This document shows, piece by piece, positions 1 to 10,578 of a stretch of 64,000 bases of DNA; position 1 is the stretch's first letter, and every line of letters begins with the position of its first letter. The stretch spans positions 24,578,460 through 24,642,459 of the forward strand of contig OX104112.1 of assembly GCA_944474755.1 (NCBI GenBank), read 5' to 3'. This stretch comes from Limnoperna fortunei. Lineage: Eukaryota > Mollusca > Bivalvia > Mytilida > Modiolidae. Position numbers and translations under genes: made by a program. A model generated the notes under the pieces. It did no database searches. It was given only the letters and a program-made list of their open reading frames with translations, and was not told where the DNA came from.

Positions 1-446
1 CTCATTTAATCATAGCACGCCCCTATTGCGGTATCCGTTTACGTTTAATCGCAATAATTAATGCATTTAATCGCAATAATTAATGTATTTAATCGCAATA
101 TTATTGCGTTTAATCGCAATAATTATTGTATTTTAACGCAATGAGTTTTTACGTTTAGTTGCAAAAAGTATAGCATTTATTCGCAATTTTTTTCTTTTAA
201 ACGCAAAGGATTGATTATTCGCTATGATTGAGTTTATTTGCAACCATTGCGTTTAAACGCAATACGTTTTAAGTTAAAACGCGAAGTATTACATTGAATC
301 GCAATACGTTTTACGTTTAATCACAATGTTTCGCGTTTAAACGTAGTATTTTGCGTTTAATCACAATAACTTGTTTGTTTTTTAGTATTTCGTTCAATCG
401 CAATACGTTTTACGTTTAATCGCAATTATATTTGCGTTTGGTCGCA
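1..446. repeat. Degenerate short tandem repeat, palindromic unit
   Basis: The stretch is built of imperfect units of about 16-20 bases around GTTTAATCGCAATA, repeated some 20 times with variable spacing. Many units are near-palindromic, for example ATTGCGTTTAAACGCAAT near 247-264. The array is cut by the left window edge, so its full length is unknown. No coding potential is seen in it. Confidence 0.8.
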
Positions 447-699
447 ATAAAAAAAAGTTTCCAACAAAATGGCCCGAATAAGCTTTCGTACTTTTGGTGT
501 TTACAATATATTTTAATGAACCCCAAATCATCTTTTGTTATTGGACAATTTTAAAACACAGTTGATTCAATGGACGTAAGATCAACATTGTAAAAATAAA
601 ATCTGAAAATCGAACATAGGTGCAAATTGACTTTAAAGTAATCTTCTGATCTGAGGACTGCATTTATTTTAAAAAATCTAAAATCATAAATACTCAAAC
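447..699. other. No feature recognised
   Basis: AT-rich DNA with no recognisable gene or repeat. Confidence 0.5.
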
Positions 700-868
700 C
701 CTCCACTGATACCTGTGCTCGACTCTTATATTAATTGACAAGGAATGCCAGTTTTCCAGCCAAAAACTAAGACTTTTCACCGGCTTTCTCCCCCAATAAA
801 AACTATACGTCTTAGGATAGCTTAAACCTTGCTGAAAGTGGCGTTAAACCACATTAAACAACAAACAA
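700..868 (+). mobile_element. SINE tail fragment (tRNA-type molluscan SINE)
   Basis: The body matches the 3' half of the SINEs at 30.2, 41.4 and 48.0 kb. It has the shared blocks AATTGACAAGGAATGCCAGT, CCCCCAATAAAAACT and TTGCTGAAAGTGGCGTTAAA, and ends in short ACAAAC repeats. The tRNA-like head is missing, so this is a 5'-truncated copy. Confidence 0.65.
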
Positions 869-1238
869 ACTGTTAGCTTGATAAAATGCATCTATGTGTT
901 AGGAATATATACTTGTCCCCCCCGCACTTTTCAGTTACTAGGGAGTCACACCACTTGGGATTTGAGTTTAGTTATAAACTCGACAATGATAACAAAATGG
1001 TCTGCTCATTTCTGCACTGTAATCACACATACTAGTTATGTATATATGTGTATAGCAGTCAGCACATGCTCGGTAAATACCTCATTATCCCGGGTTGAAT
1101 CACCTACTACTCTTTACGCAAATTATATCTGCTGTACCTGCTACTATTATTAATAAATATTAATTTAATATCTTGTTTGTTTCTTTGTTTCTTTATTTTT
1201 AAGAAACATACAACTAGTATCAGAAATGAATTGTTCCA

Positions 1239-1410
1239 GGAAATGCTGTAGAAAATTATGCGACGGTCCATACATTTACGCAGGAATTACTTGCTTGGCC
1301 ACTGGGAAAACCGTAGTAAATCATGAGACGGTCCATACATGTACGCAGGAATTACTTGCTTGGCCACTGGGGAATGCTGTAGTCAATCAGGCGACGGCAA
1401 TACATGTTTT
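1239..1410. repeat. 65-bp tandem repeat, about 2.5 copies
   Basis: The block starting GACGGTCCATACATTTACGC at 1262 is repeated at 1327 with few changes, and a third partial unit starts near 1393. The period is 65-66 bases. The reading frame through it (1226-1435) is an accident of the repeat. Confidence 0.75.
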
Positions 1411-2043
1411 CTGTGATATGCCAATTATCAATTAAAAACTCAAGTTTAATATCACGAAATAAAATAAAACAACTATTTTGTTGTATGCTTTTTCTCGCTT
1501 CCTTCTAAATGCGATTTTATATTTTGTAGACCAGTTTTAAAATCAAAACAAATTACTATATAAATCTTCACTTATCATAATGTTTACATTATGAACGCCG
1601 GTCCTGCTTCAATTTAAAATGGAGTTTGTAGCCACAATAATTAAAACAAGTACATATAAAAACCTATCTCATTACGCAAATATGAGCGTCCTAATTCTTT
1701 AGCATAAAAATACGAATAACAATCCGGCTTGTAATAATTTTCCGGATGGTCCACCTTGACTCGAAATCGATCCGTTGATTCATGTCATGTGAGCAAAATA
1801 AGTATATCCTATATCAAAGGTGGAATCAGCTGGTTTACAGAGGTAGTTAGAAGTGTTCTAATGTGACAAATAGTAGAAGCCTCCCTTTGGGTTGGGGAGG
1901 GGGTTGTCAAGTTAAAATAGCTAAGGCTTATCCGCGGAGCGTAGGATGCCTTGCTTAGAAAGTGGCAGGTTATAGACCCTTTTTGTAGTTCGTTGATAAC
2001 CGGTGTGTCTTTGATTGGGACTGTCTGTGGTTGTTATCGGTTA
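1411..2043. other. No feature recognised
   Basis: AT-rich single-copy-looking DNA. No splice-bounded open frame was found on either strand. Confidence 0.45.
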
Positions 2044-2570
2044 TTATCACATATTTGTTAGTAATATGAACATTTTTGCATATTTGATAATGACCGAAGT
2101 GATGGACTGATAAATGCCCTCGGGTCTGATATCGATATAACCCGCTGGCTGATATCGGCTTTAGCTTCCGCTATAATTTTGCATTTCCTCTCATATGTCA
2201 ACATAACAGACGAACTTTAACTAACATAATTTGTTGTGAGGTATCGGGCCTCACAGCGATCAACCAACTTATATCGATCTGGGGGAAAGTATGACACGAT
2301 GAAAACAGTTTAAGACTTATAAGTATACAGGCGACTATTTCATAACAACTACTACATTTGTTGATTGCATGAAAAATGAAAATACGAAACAAAAAATGCA
2401 AGGATTTTTTACGGAGTGACACATCTGTGATAGATACTTCTTTCTTCTAAAACCTATGATATTGAACTGTTTTTGTATATGTTTTATTCGTTTTTTAATT
2501 ATTAAACTGTTTTTAACTGCTTTATTTCCCGATAAAATATTGACTGCTGGTTATCAAATATGTGATAAAC
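2044..2570. mobile_element. Possible MITE with short terminal inverted repeats
   Basis: TTATCACATATTTG at 2044-2057 recurs inverted as CAAATATGTGATAA at 2555-2568. Clusters of GATATC-containing sequence (CTGATATCGGC and CCTGATATCAGG types) lie inside and just outside the right end up to 2665. There is no transposase and no clear target duplication, so the element identity is tentative. Confidence 0.35.
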
Positions 2571-3672
2571 AGATTTTGACATGTCATTTTCCATATCGGC
2601 CCTGATATCATCTCTCGAGAAAGCTCTCGGGCTTGATATGGGAGTCTCGGGCTGATATCAGGGCCGACTGGTGCGAGTCGTAGATTACAAAACTGAACAA
2701 AAAAGCAGTATCTAGGCTTGTATTCAGTATATTTCTAAGTGTTTTTGTTTAAAAGGACATTTATACAGAGTTCTTCTGATGTCTTAATTCATTTTTGTTG
2801 ACATATTTACTGAAAAAATGATACGGAAAAAAAGTTGTGCTTTTATAATGATACAATAAATGAAAGGTTCCTCGACACGATTTTTTGTTTAATGCAGCCA
2901 CTAATTTCCAATTAAGTAATAGGTTTTATAGAATGTACTTTTATATTGGTAATTTCAGTAACTTTGTACCATTAATGCTTGCATATCATTGAATATTTAA
3001 ATAAGTCCCCAATTGTTATTAAAATATGACTATGGTGTATAAATTCTTGACACAAAACAATCTATACATACAACGAAGCGGCGCTTTAGTTCATTTTAAA
3101 ACCATAGCGAGGCATTAAACATAGAGTAAATGCCGTCATTAAAGCAATCATAGAACAGGCCTTAAGTGGAACTCTTTTTCAAAAGTCGACAACGCTCTTC
3201 CTGTGAGTTTGAACGCATCAACAAATAACATAAAGAGTATTAAATAGTATAAAAACGGAACAATACGAACGTAAACATCAAACTTTTATTACAAGTATAA
3301 GGTATGAATTTGGGCAAACACTGTCAGGGGACAGGTATATGTTACAATTAATAATAAAGATATCGAGAGAAAATGGAAATAGTGAATTAGAGAAGTTATC
3401 TCAAGAATGAATACGTCATATTCAATGGTTACACCGAGACTTTCTATGTCTAATGTTTGAATATTTTGAGAATTCCACAGCTGTCTTTTACATAAAAACA
3501 GAAAGGAAAACGTGTAAGGCATGGAATTATTAAAGAACAATATTATATCATTCAAACAGACCGCGAGATAAGCCTTAACTGACCAAAGTACTACATAATT
3601 TTCATCGCGTATTAAACTTGTAGACAGTTGAAGCAACACATCAACACATCAACGAATCTAGGTTAAACTTAC
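2571..3672. other. GATATC-rich spot, otherwise nothing recognised
   Basis: From 2600 to 2665 the sequence is a run of imperfect GGGCTGATATC / GATATCAGGGCC palindromes. The rest, to 3672, is AT-rich. The open frame at 3289-3639 on the minus strand has no supporting splice or domain evidence. Confidence 0.4.
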
Positions 3673-3742
3673 TTGTTAAAATAGCGCATGATCACGATCG
3701 TTAATTTTGATGAGGAGACCAACGGATTTTCACGAATCTCCT
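3673..3742 (-). CDS. Candidate cytoplasmic exon of the receptor-like gene
   Basis: This 70-base minus-strand piece is bounded by an AG acceptor (CTGTCTAAAG, rather weak pyrimidine tract) and a consensus GTAAGT donor. It reads EEIRENPLVSSSKLTIVIMR and then YFN without stops. The acceptor is phase 1, which fits the phase-1 donor of the exon at 7320-7372, so the two would join as RVNA-EEIREN. The donor is phase 2, and no matching next exon was found inside the window. The protein piece is not recognised. It is placed in the receptor gene only by strand, order and phase. It could also be a chance open frame. Confidence 0.35.
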
Positions 3743-3966
3743 CTTTAGACAGCGTAGTGGTACGAGACACATTGTATAGTAACTATCTAAATACATGCCA
3801 AAAATCGTTCTGACCGAAAGTGCGGGTTTCTCATGGTACTCTAACTTCATCCTGCAATAAAAAACTGTATGCAATGATACAGCTAAAATTGGTTGAAATG
3901 TGTATTAAACACTAGTCAAACAAGCAAAGAACAATCATTTACATATCTACAATATTTATTTTCAAT

Positions 3967-4502
3967 GGACGGAGCTACAAAGAGGTCCCATTACTTGTAA
4001 TGGAGCAAAAACTCTCTTGGAATTTATACATATTTTCCGCTATTAAACTGCTTTCTTTTTAAATACATATTTTGTTCCTTTCTCCGCCGTTCAGCTGGCT
4101 TTTCTACAATGTGTAATTAAATCTTTTAAACCCCTTTTTCGTAATCATGGCATTGTTGACAAAATTGAAATTGTGGAGTGTAGAATTGTGGAATCGTATC
4201 GATAAAAGTTTTATCCGGGCTAATGCAAATTATGGTTAAATGATATGGAATGAACTTTCTTACCAAATCGATTAGGAAATTATGCACTTGCGGAATTGAA
4301 ATTTTGTCAACAATGCAATGATTACGAACAAAATGTAAAACTAACGAATAAGGTGTTGTAGAAATATCAGTTAAACTGCAAAGACATAAAAAAGTATGTA
4401 GCAAACCAGGGAAACAATTTAATAGCTGACATAAAATCCCGTGGTGTGAATGACTCGCAGCTGCTCCAGTACGAGTAATGGGACCTCTTTGTAGCTCCGT
4501 CC
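3967..4502. mobile_element. MITE with about 30-40 bp terminal inverted repeats
   Basis: Positions 3967-3995 (GGACGGAGCTACAAAGAGGT, then CCCATTACT) recur as an exact inverted copy ending at 4502. Weaker similarity runs about 15 bases further in. The length is 536 bp with no transposase. A clear target-site duplication is not visible. The minus-strand open frame 4126-4404 lies wholly inside and is not treated as a gene. Confidence 0.7.
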
Positions 4503-4678
4503 AAAAAAGGAACTACATTATTGTAGCTATCGAAGACCTTTCTAAAAAAACAATAGTTTTATCCTCAGACACGACGTAGTCACTCAAAAAGCAAGGATGT
4601 GACCATGGTTTTCAAAGTTCAAAGTTAAGGTCAACATCAATGAATGCGACATATCTATTATAGAAGCATATCATGCTA

Positions 4679-4774
4679 TTGAGTGGTATTTGCCAAAAAA
4701 TACTTCGTGAGAGGCTGGTGAGGATTTCACGAGCAGTAAAGGGCAAAAGCAGTATCTTTAGCAAATACCACTCA
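4679..4774. repeat. Inverted repeat, 14-bp arms
   Basis: TGAGTGGTATTTGC near 4679-4692 is matched by GCAAATACCACTCA at 4761-4774, with about 68 bases between. It is probably the end pair of a tiny nonautonomous element or a chance foldback. Confidence 0.5.
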
Positions 4775-5285
4775 TGATAAATTTCTTTAATTCCATCGAA
4801 TATTTTCACCTTCAAACAGTATAGCTGAAGCTTTGATTTCCAATACACATTATTAATCCTAAAAAGGTCTTCCATACTACATGACACAGTTGTACTAAGT
4901 ATTTTGGAGATGCAGATACAGCTAAATTAAGTTTTGACATCAAATCTGTTTGGATTTTTTTTTGTTTTCCAGTAGTTGATTTTTGTACCGGCAATTTGCT
5001 TCGTCTGATATCGCCATTTTTATGTCAGTTATTAATTTTATGGCGGATTTTTTTTAACCAGATATTTCCCAGCTACCATTGTCTATTTTAATATACCACA
5101 ACACCGAAAACGGCAAAAAAAATTACGTCGGCAGAGAGAGTTAAATTTTAAGCCCTAAATTATGCAAACACTAAGCATAGTTCGAAGGATTTTCCCAGAC
5201 TCTGATTGTGTCTCTCAATGTGTGCATGGCAAATTTTATGCACATTGTTTTAATAACTTGCATATCTTCCTTTTCATGCTTCATA
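4775..5285. other. No feature supported
   Basis: Two overlapping minus-strand open frames (4612-4887 and 4812-4994) occur here. They have no domain, splice or repeat support. Confidence 0.35.
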
Positions 5286-6100
5286 TATAGAAATATACTC
5301 ACTCGAAAAAGAAACGCAATATCGGATAATTTTTTTCAAATAGTTTTTGTGAGGACAAATAACCTATAAATATTCAAAAATATATACACAAAATAATAAT
5401 TACACCTTTATTAAAGGTTTCCAGGTGAAAGCATTTAAGTTCATTCACCCGTGAACGATTATGGTCAAAATCTTGAAAACACTATGAATTACGCATTGCT
5501 AAAAACATGGTCGACTTTCACGTGCAAATCATGGGTATTTTTAACTCAAACAATTGCTATAAAACCCCGCTATTTCTTTTCATGACTGAATTAGTAAATA
5601 AAATGCTGATGAGGTGACGCTATGCCAAGGTTAGATGATGCTACACGGAATATCGCTATCGGTCGAATTGAGGCCGGGGAATCACAGAATGCTGTTGCCA
5701 GAACATACAATGTTCATCGCAGCACAATTTCACGCTTTGGAGACGCTACCAGCAGCTTGGTACTACAATAGACCGACTACGTTCAGGACATCTTCGTGTT
5801 ACAACTCGGGCGAAGATCGTTACATTAGATTATTCCATCTACGGAACAGGACTAATGTATTGCTGCAACAGAAACAGCTGCAAACGTCCCTGGGTTGCGC
5901 CGTATATCACCACAGACAGTATGCAATCGGTTCCACTCTTATGGATTGCGGCAAAAAGACCTTTCGTCGCAGCAACACTGAGACGCCAACAACGCCGAGC
6001 AAGTGTTAGATGGTGTACTAGCGTTCGTGTATAGAATTTACAGAAATGGATAAGAGTGTGGTTCAGCGATATGATATCAATTGATTTATAGGTTCCTGTT
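5286..6100 (+). pseudogene. Tc1/mariner-type transposase remnant
   Basis: A transposase of the Tc1 family cuts and pastes its own element at TA sites. Here an ATG at 5622 starts MPRLDDATRNIAIGRIEAGE and continues SQNAVARTYNVHRSTISR, a typical helix-turn-helix DNA-binding N terminus. The frame then shifts: DRYIRLFHLRNRT (5815-5855) is readable in another frame, followed by further decayed Tc1-like sequence to about 6095. The catalytic DDE part is missing after about 6100. The segment ACTCGAAAAAGAAACGC at about 5302-5318 looks like a left terminal repeat, but no right partner is seen. The element is 3'-truncated and dead. Confidence 0.8.
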
Positions 6101-6239
6101 CATATAGAACCGAACAACTTTAAGCGACCCAGGACATTTTTAAGTTGAGAAAAAGTTATCCTTAAGTATGATTGCAGCTGTATTATTTTTAATCAAAAAG
6201 CTTGATAACAGCTGATTTAAAGTTGAACTAAGCTGTGAT

Positions 6240-6310
6240 CTGGCATCTCTTCAGAATTTCTATGGCCGTCATCAAGACTTCTATGATCGTTTACTTCTGA
6301 GCGTTCGTCA
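6240..6310. repeat. Partial copy of the repeat end seen at 10.5 and 11.6 kb
   Basis: TATGGCCGTCATCAAGACTT followed by ATGATCGTTTAC resembles the terminal part of each unit of the 1-kb duplication (near 10525 and 11628). This suggests that the unit's end belongs to a dispersed repeat family. Confidence 0.45.
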
Positions 6311-7319
6311 TTCTGTGGCCTTGCTATCCGTATCACGACAACACGGGGATTTGACAAATTTGACAAGCAGAACTTGGTTTCTTAAATAAATGCAGAATCT
6401 TCTTAAATTAATCTAAGAACCTAACGATTGTTATTGTGACAATTTCGTGTCAAACAATGGCCATGTGATATCTGAGCATCATCAACATGAAGCTTGTCCT
6501 AGTTCACTATATGTTGGATGTTCATTTGTTCTTTGGCCTATTGCATAAATACAGAAAAGTGTTATTAAATGCATACTATAATAAAATATAGAAAAATGTT
6601 TTTAATTAGTGACTGCAAATCACACAATTTATTCTACTACTGCATTCGCCAAGTTATACAGATCTTCAGATAAAAATGAAGTGATGTTTACATATTGTTT
6701 ACATTAATGTAGATATATTGTTTGACCACGGTAACAATATATGGAGCTTTGCATATGTCGATAAGTGTATAATGATATGACTTTAAGTAAAATATGTTTA
6801 AAATTTAATAACAAATGACCCAATGTTTATTACATCTCAAAATTATGATAAAAATGTGGGATAAAAATGTTCATGCAACAATTGCAGAAATGCAAAGAAA
6901 AAAAAAGAAAATGTACTTCATATAAAAGAAGACTAACCAAGATAACCAAATTATACCAAATCTTTAGTTTGGCTTCAGAATCATATGGATAAACAATTAA
7001 AAGTGTCAGTTAACTAGGTATAAATGTAGAACCCATAAACTATATTCAAAGACGAACAGACAACGCCAAATAACGCATAACATAGTACGAAATTCAATAG
7101 TTTGCGGTCGTATAAAAAGGTATTGCGTTAATTAATGCACACATTGTAATCTTATTTTGTTCGTAAAATTTGTTTAAACAAAACGAATTAGCTTAATGGC
7201 ATCAAATGCCATACGCATATTATTCTGCAGTTTAAAAGAAAATGCCTTATACGCGTTTTCAATCAATTATTTATTGTATAATTAGTTTAAATGAAAAACT
7301 TAACGACTGTAAACCGTAC
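6311..7319. other. Presumed intron; no feature recognised
   Basis: AT-rich DNA, probably intronic to the minus-strand receptor-like gene. Confidence 0.4.
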
Positions 7320-7372
7320 CTGCATTAACTCTAATATCTTCATAAAGTCTACTTGATTGGTTAATCTTTCTC
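7320..7372 (-). CDS. Juxtamembrane cytoplasmic exon of the receptor-like gene
   Basis: A 53-base exon with a good acceptor (GTCATCCTTTCAG) and a GTACGG donor. Its acceptor is phase 2 and pairs exactly with the phase-2 donor of the transmembrane exon at 8063-8174. The junction reads CCYF-RRKINQSSRLYEDIRV-NA, which gives the positively charged stretch expected just inside a membrane. LYEDI is a possible tyrosine phosphorylation site (inference only). The donor is phase 1. The precise phase fit over a short exon, directly after a transmembrane exon, is the main support. Catalytic or adaptor parts of the protein would lie further left or outside the window. Confidence 0.6.
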
Positions 7373-8062
7373 CTGAAAGGATGACACCAAATAAGATGTT
7401 AGTTTGTGCTATTTACACTTTAAAGTTAGATAGACACGCTGCAGTTTCTAACAATATATGTTTCTTTTTTATCGGCTGCAACGAACAATATGTGTTGTAA
7501 TATTATCAATACTTCCATATAACATAAAATAGATAACATCTAAGACAATGTGTAATATTAAAAAGGGGATGGACGCCTTCATATTGTATATCATTGTTGA
7601 CTGTGGAACAAGCAACATTCAAACAAACCAGTGAATAATAAATATATATAATTAAGGAACCTGTAACATTAGTTGCATAGGTAGCTGCTGACCTCATACA
7701 AGATATACACAGTAAGTAAAGATTATATGGAGAAAGGGAGTCCCACGATAAATTATACTAAATGAGTATATCTAGTATTGGGTTAATATATCTGTGCAAC
7801 AAATATAACCTGTCAAAATACATCGAAATTCAATCAAATCATTTTTACTCGTGGTCTTTTAGTGAGGTCAAGAACGCTAACTATTACCTGCTGTATAAAA
7901 TCTTCTCATTGTGTGTGGAAAATCAGTCAGTCCAAGAAGCAGATACTTACAGGAGACATGATATAATAGTATCTTGCAACAACAATGATGCAATACTGTA
8001 AAAGGGTCTTTAAATGAAATAATAAAAGAAACCAAATATCATTATAAATGTTGGAAACTTGC
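7373..8062. other. Presumed intron with GC donor
   Basis: The intron between the transmembrane and juxtamembrane exons begins (minus strand) with GCAAGT directly after CAG, a good GC-AG type donor, and ends with TTTCAG. Open frames at 7506-7697 and 7762-8001 have no support. Confidence 0.45.
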
Positions 8063-8174
8063 CTGAAGTAGCAGCAGACTGTCATGACTGTCAGGACAGC
8101 AAGTATTATTACAGCAGATATACAGATACCAAATACCTCAAACGAAACTCCTGTTAGATTTTCCCGTTTTGAAA
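8063..8174 (-). CDS. Transmembrane exon of the receptor-like gene
   Basis: The 112-base exon reads SKRENLTGVSFEVF, then the hydrophobic run GICISAVIILAVLTVMTV, then CCYF and a basic junction. This is a single membrane-spanning helix with polar sequence before it and Cys/Arg after it, as in type I receptors. The acceptor (TTTATTCTTTAG) is phase 1, matching the phase-1 EGF-like and Ig exons upstream. The donor is phase 2 and of the uncommon GC type (CAG|GCAAGT), matching the next exon at 7320-7372. No other domain is present. The assignment to one gene with the upstream EGF exons is inferred from strand, order and phase. Confidence 0.7.
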
Positions 8175-8497
8175 CTAAAGAATAAACATTGTGTCATACA
8201 TTATATTTGATGTATAAAATGTATAACCGTGTTAGTTTGTTATTCGATCATACCAGAAGTATCGTGACAAAATCAGATTAACCGAATTAATGGTTCTTGT
8301 TCAAATATTATTGCATAATCGTTACGACAACACTTCAATAGGAAAGACCGAGCATCGATCACGTGAGATACTATTCAGGAGTATTTTAAACAATGAAATT
8401 CAGCTCTTTTTTGCGAATGATAGTATTTGTAACAAGTTTAAAAAAATGAATTATGAAAATCGTTAAAAACACATGATATTAAGCCATTTTAGTTGTG

Positions 8498-8532
8498 AAA
8501 ATATCATTCTTTTTGATAAAGAATGATATTTT
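8498..8532. repeat. Perfect small hairpin, 15-bp stem
   Basis: AAAATATCATTCTTT at 8498-8512 pairs exactly with AAAGAATGATATTTT at 8518-8532 over a 5-base loop. The stem is AT-rich and too short for a typical miRNA precursor. Confidence 0.6.
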
Positions 8533-8739
8533 TTAGCAAATTAAATCCAGACATCGTTAATCTAAATCTAATGGAGAAGAACTACTGGCTATAAAAATTA
8601 CTGTAAATAGTAATTGCAGTAGTTTAGAATTTTGTAGTCACACATCGGTGCAGACAGGAATATTGTTGATACTTTTTGTGATATAGTTATTATCTAAATT
8701 TACTGCCCTGAAATTTTGAAAATTATTTAAATTCTAAGG

Positions 8740-8965
8740 TTTTTCTGTTTTCAAGGTGTAGATAGCCTTCACCGGATTTGATAGAACGTTTTGGAATTTT
8801 GGGGATAAAAGCTCTACAACATTTCAATAATTTGGGATTTTATATATTGTTTGGGATTGAGCGCAACTGATGAGTCTTGATAAGACGAAACGCGCGTTTT
8901 GTTTGACTTAGTAAATTCTACTGGTATTTTTGACGACATTTTATGTGTGTTACACACTAAGTTTT
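8740..8965 (+). mobile_element. Solitary Penelope/retrozyme-type repeat with hammerhead motif
   Basis: The block runs from a TTTTCAAGGTGTAGATAGCC start through CACCGGATTTGATAGAACG and a hammerhead-like core to TACTGGTATTTTTGACGAC. From memory, this layout resembles widespread mussel repeats that carry a hammerhead. It holds no reading frame of its own; the minus-strand frame 8814-9020 overlaps it by chance. Confidence 0.55.
8861..8903 (+). ncRNA. Hammerhead ribozyme-like motif, partly decayed
   Basis: CTGATGAG (8867-8874), stem II GTCTT-GATA-AGAC (loop GATA), CGAAAC, and a short CGCGCG stem III are all in the order of a type I hammerhead. The cleavage triplet reads GTT instead of GTC, and stem I (GCGCAA against TTGTTT) is only partly paired. 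It was likely active in the parent element; activity of this copy is doubtful. Confidence 0.6.
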
Positions 8966-9622
8966 GCTGCTGCTGTCGTTTTGTGTCTATCATGGACACC
9001 ATTTTGTGTGTCGCAGACATTTAAGCTTTTACTCTGTTGAAATTTGACTGCTATATGTACAACGATGTGTTCGTTTCTTCTTTCAAGAAACGTTTATCTC
9101 CAGTTAATTAAGCCAAATTCGTGTATTACAAGGGCGTTTCAGTTGTATCAATCAAAGAATGTCTGTCACAGAATTTTTTTTGTCTATTCTATCAAAGAAT
9201 ATTTTGTAGCAGTTTGTTCCTCCATTGTACAGACAACTGTAATCTTGAACAACAATTCCTGTTTTGCAACGTTATTTAAAACAAAAGCCTTGAACCAAAT
9301 TAGTCAGCCGTCAGAACCTTAAAAAGATTTTCTGCAGCCATGCCATTGCTCCGGTTGAAATTGCTTTAAGTAGAACTCAAATTTTACCAGAAGCCATACA
9401 ATTTTTGCATAGGAGCAGAATAATCTTTCATTAATAGTTAACACGAACAATGAAAATTTGTACCATTGTTACTATAGAATAATTTTAAATGATGAGAAAT
9501 ATATTTCCTCCGGTCAAATTTGGATACTATAACCGATTATCATACTTTAAAAACTGTAACTATAATGTTGCTTTCAAAACTGCTGCTAGAAGTGGTGTTT
9601 TGACATGTGTCAGACATATGTC
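8966..9622. other. No feature recognised
   Basis: AT-rich DNA. The plus-strand open frame 9044-9322 has no support. Confidence 0.4.
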
Positions 9623-10578
9623 GTGACTGTAGTTTTGTTGTGTTTCAAACTGTGTTCGCTCCATGATTCCTTGTGTTTTCAGATCCACAAAATATTTCTG
9701 TATGTGACAAACAATTTTATTCTCGTCTCTAGATCACGTCGATGATGACGAATTATCCGCATTCGATGAACAATTGACCAAAGCTGAGCAATTTGTAGAA
9801 TTTAAGACTCTTCTGTCTTGGTCAGAAAAATGTCAGCGATTTTCGTGTGTTTAATTTTGGCAATTTCATGGAGACGCCAAGTACACAAAACATTTCAAGC
9901 AAATTACCTAAATTCACGGTACTTATAGAGAATTTAATAAATTGTATTCAATCTCCACTCAGAGGAATCTGGGTATACTACGCCATTCACATTCACCTCT
10001 GTCACATCATGGTTGACGCCAAAAGAGATATATCTAATGGCGCTTACTCATCGAGTACAAACGTATTATATTTATGTAACAGGTATCAAAAGTCCATAAA
10101 TAAATTATATATAAATGCATACGATCTCGTGTATTATTTAAAAGCAGATTTTGTATTATAACGTGACACCATTGCTCAAGTGACGGTCTGAGGAGATGAG
10201 GACACGCTGAGCAGCTATGCGTGGGGGCATAGGAAGACACCCAATACAAGCAAGTTAACAATCGCAAGAGCTTGCAGTTCAAAAATAGGTTTTCGTTGAT
10301 TTACACGAGGTAATTAAATATTAAACGTTCCATCGCATTATTTATTTCTGATGATGTCTCTTCGCTGAATTACTCCTAGTTTGGTGACTTATTAGCTATA
10401 TACAAAGACTCTATAGCTTTAATTAAGTAGTCCTTTAAATTTGGTCTTTTCGGAATAAAATAAATGAAAACCTTCAACCCAATTCAACGACAAGTGTGCT
10501 GTCTTCAATTTGCCATTTTTGCTTCTGTGGCCGTCATGACGATTTAGATGATTGTTATCCAAAATTTCTGACAGCTCC
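9623..10578. repeat. First unit of a 1-kb tandem duplication
   Basis: The unit starts GTGACTGTAGTTTTGTTGTG at 9623, and the same order of blocks restarts at 10579. Shared landmarks are TTTCATGGAGACGCCAAGTA, GAGTACAAACGTATTA, AACGTGACACCATTG, AGAGCTTGCAGTTCAAAAA and a GGCCGTCAT end. Frames 9847-10161 and 11036-11305 are the same frame in the two units and share TNVLY/HL-type residues, but both are interrupted, so I do not call a gene. Confidence 0.8.

Noticed and set aside
4612..4994. Two overlapping minus-strand frames next to the 4-kb MITE
   Set aside because: Neither shows transposase motifs or splice signals.
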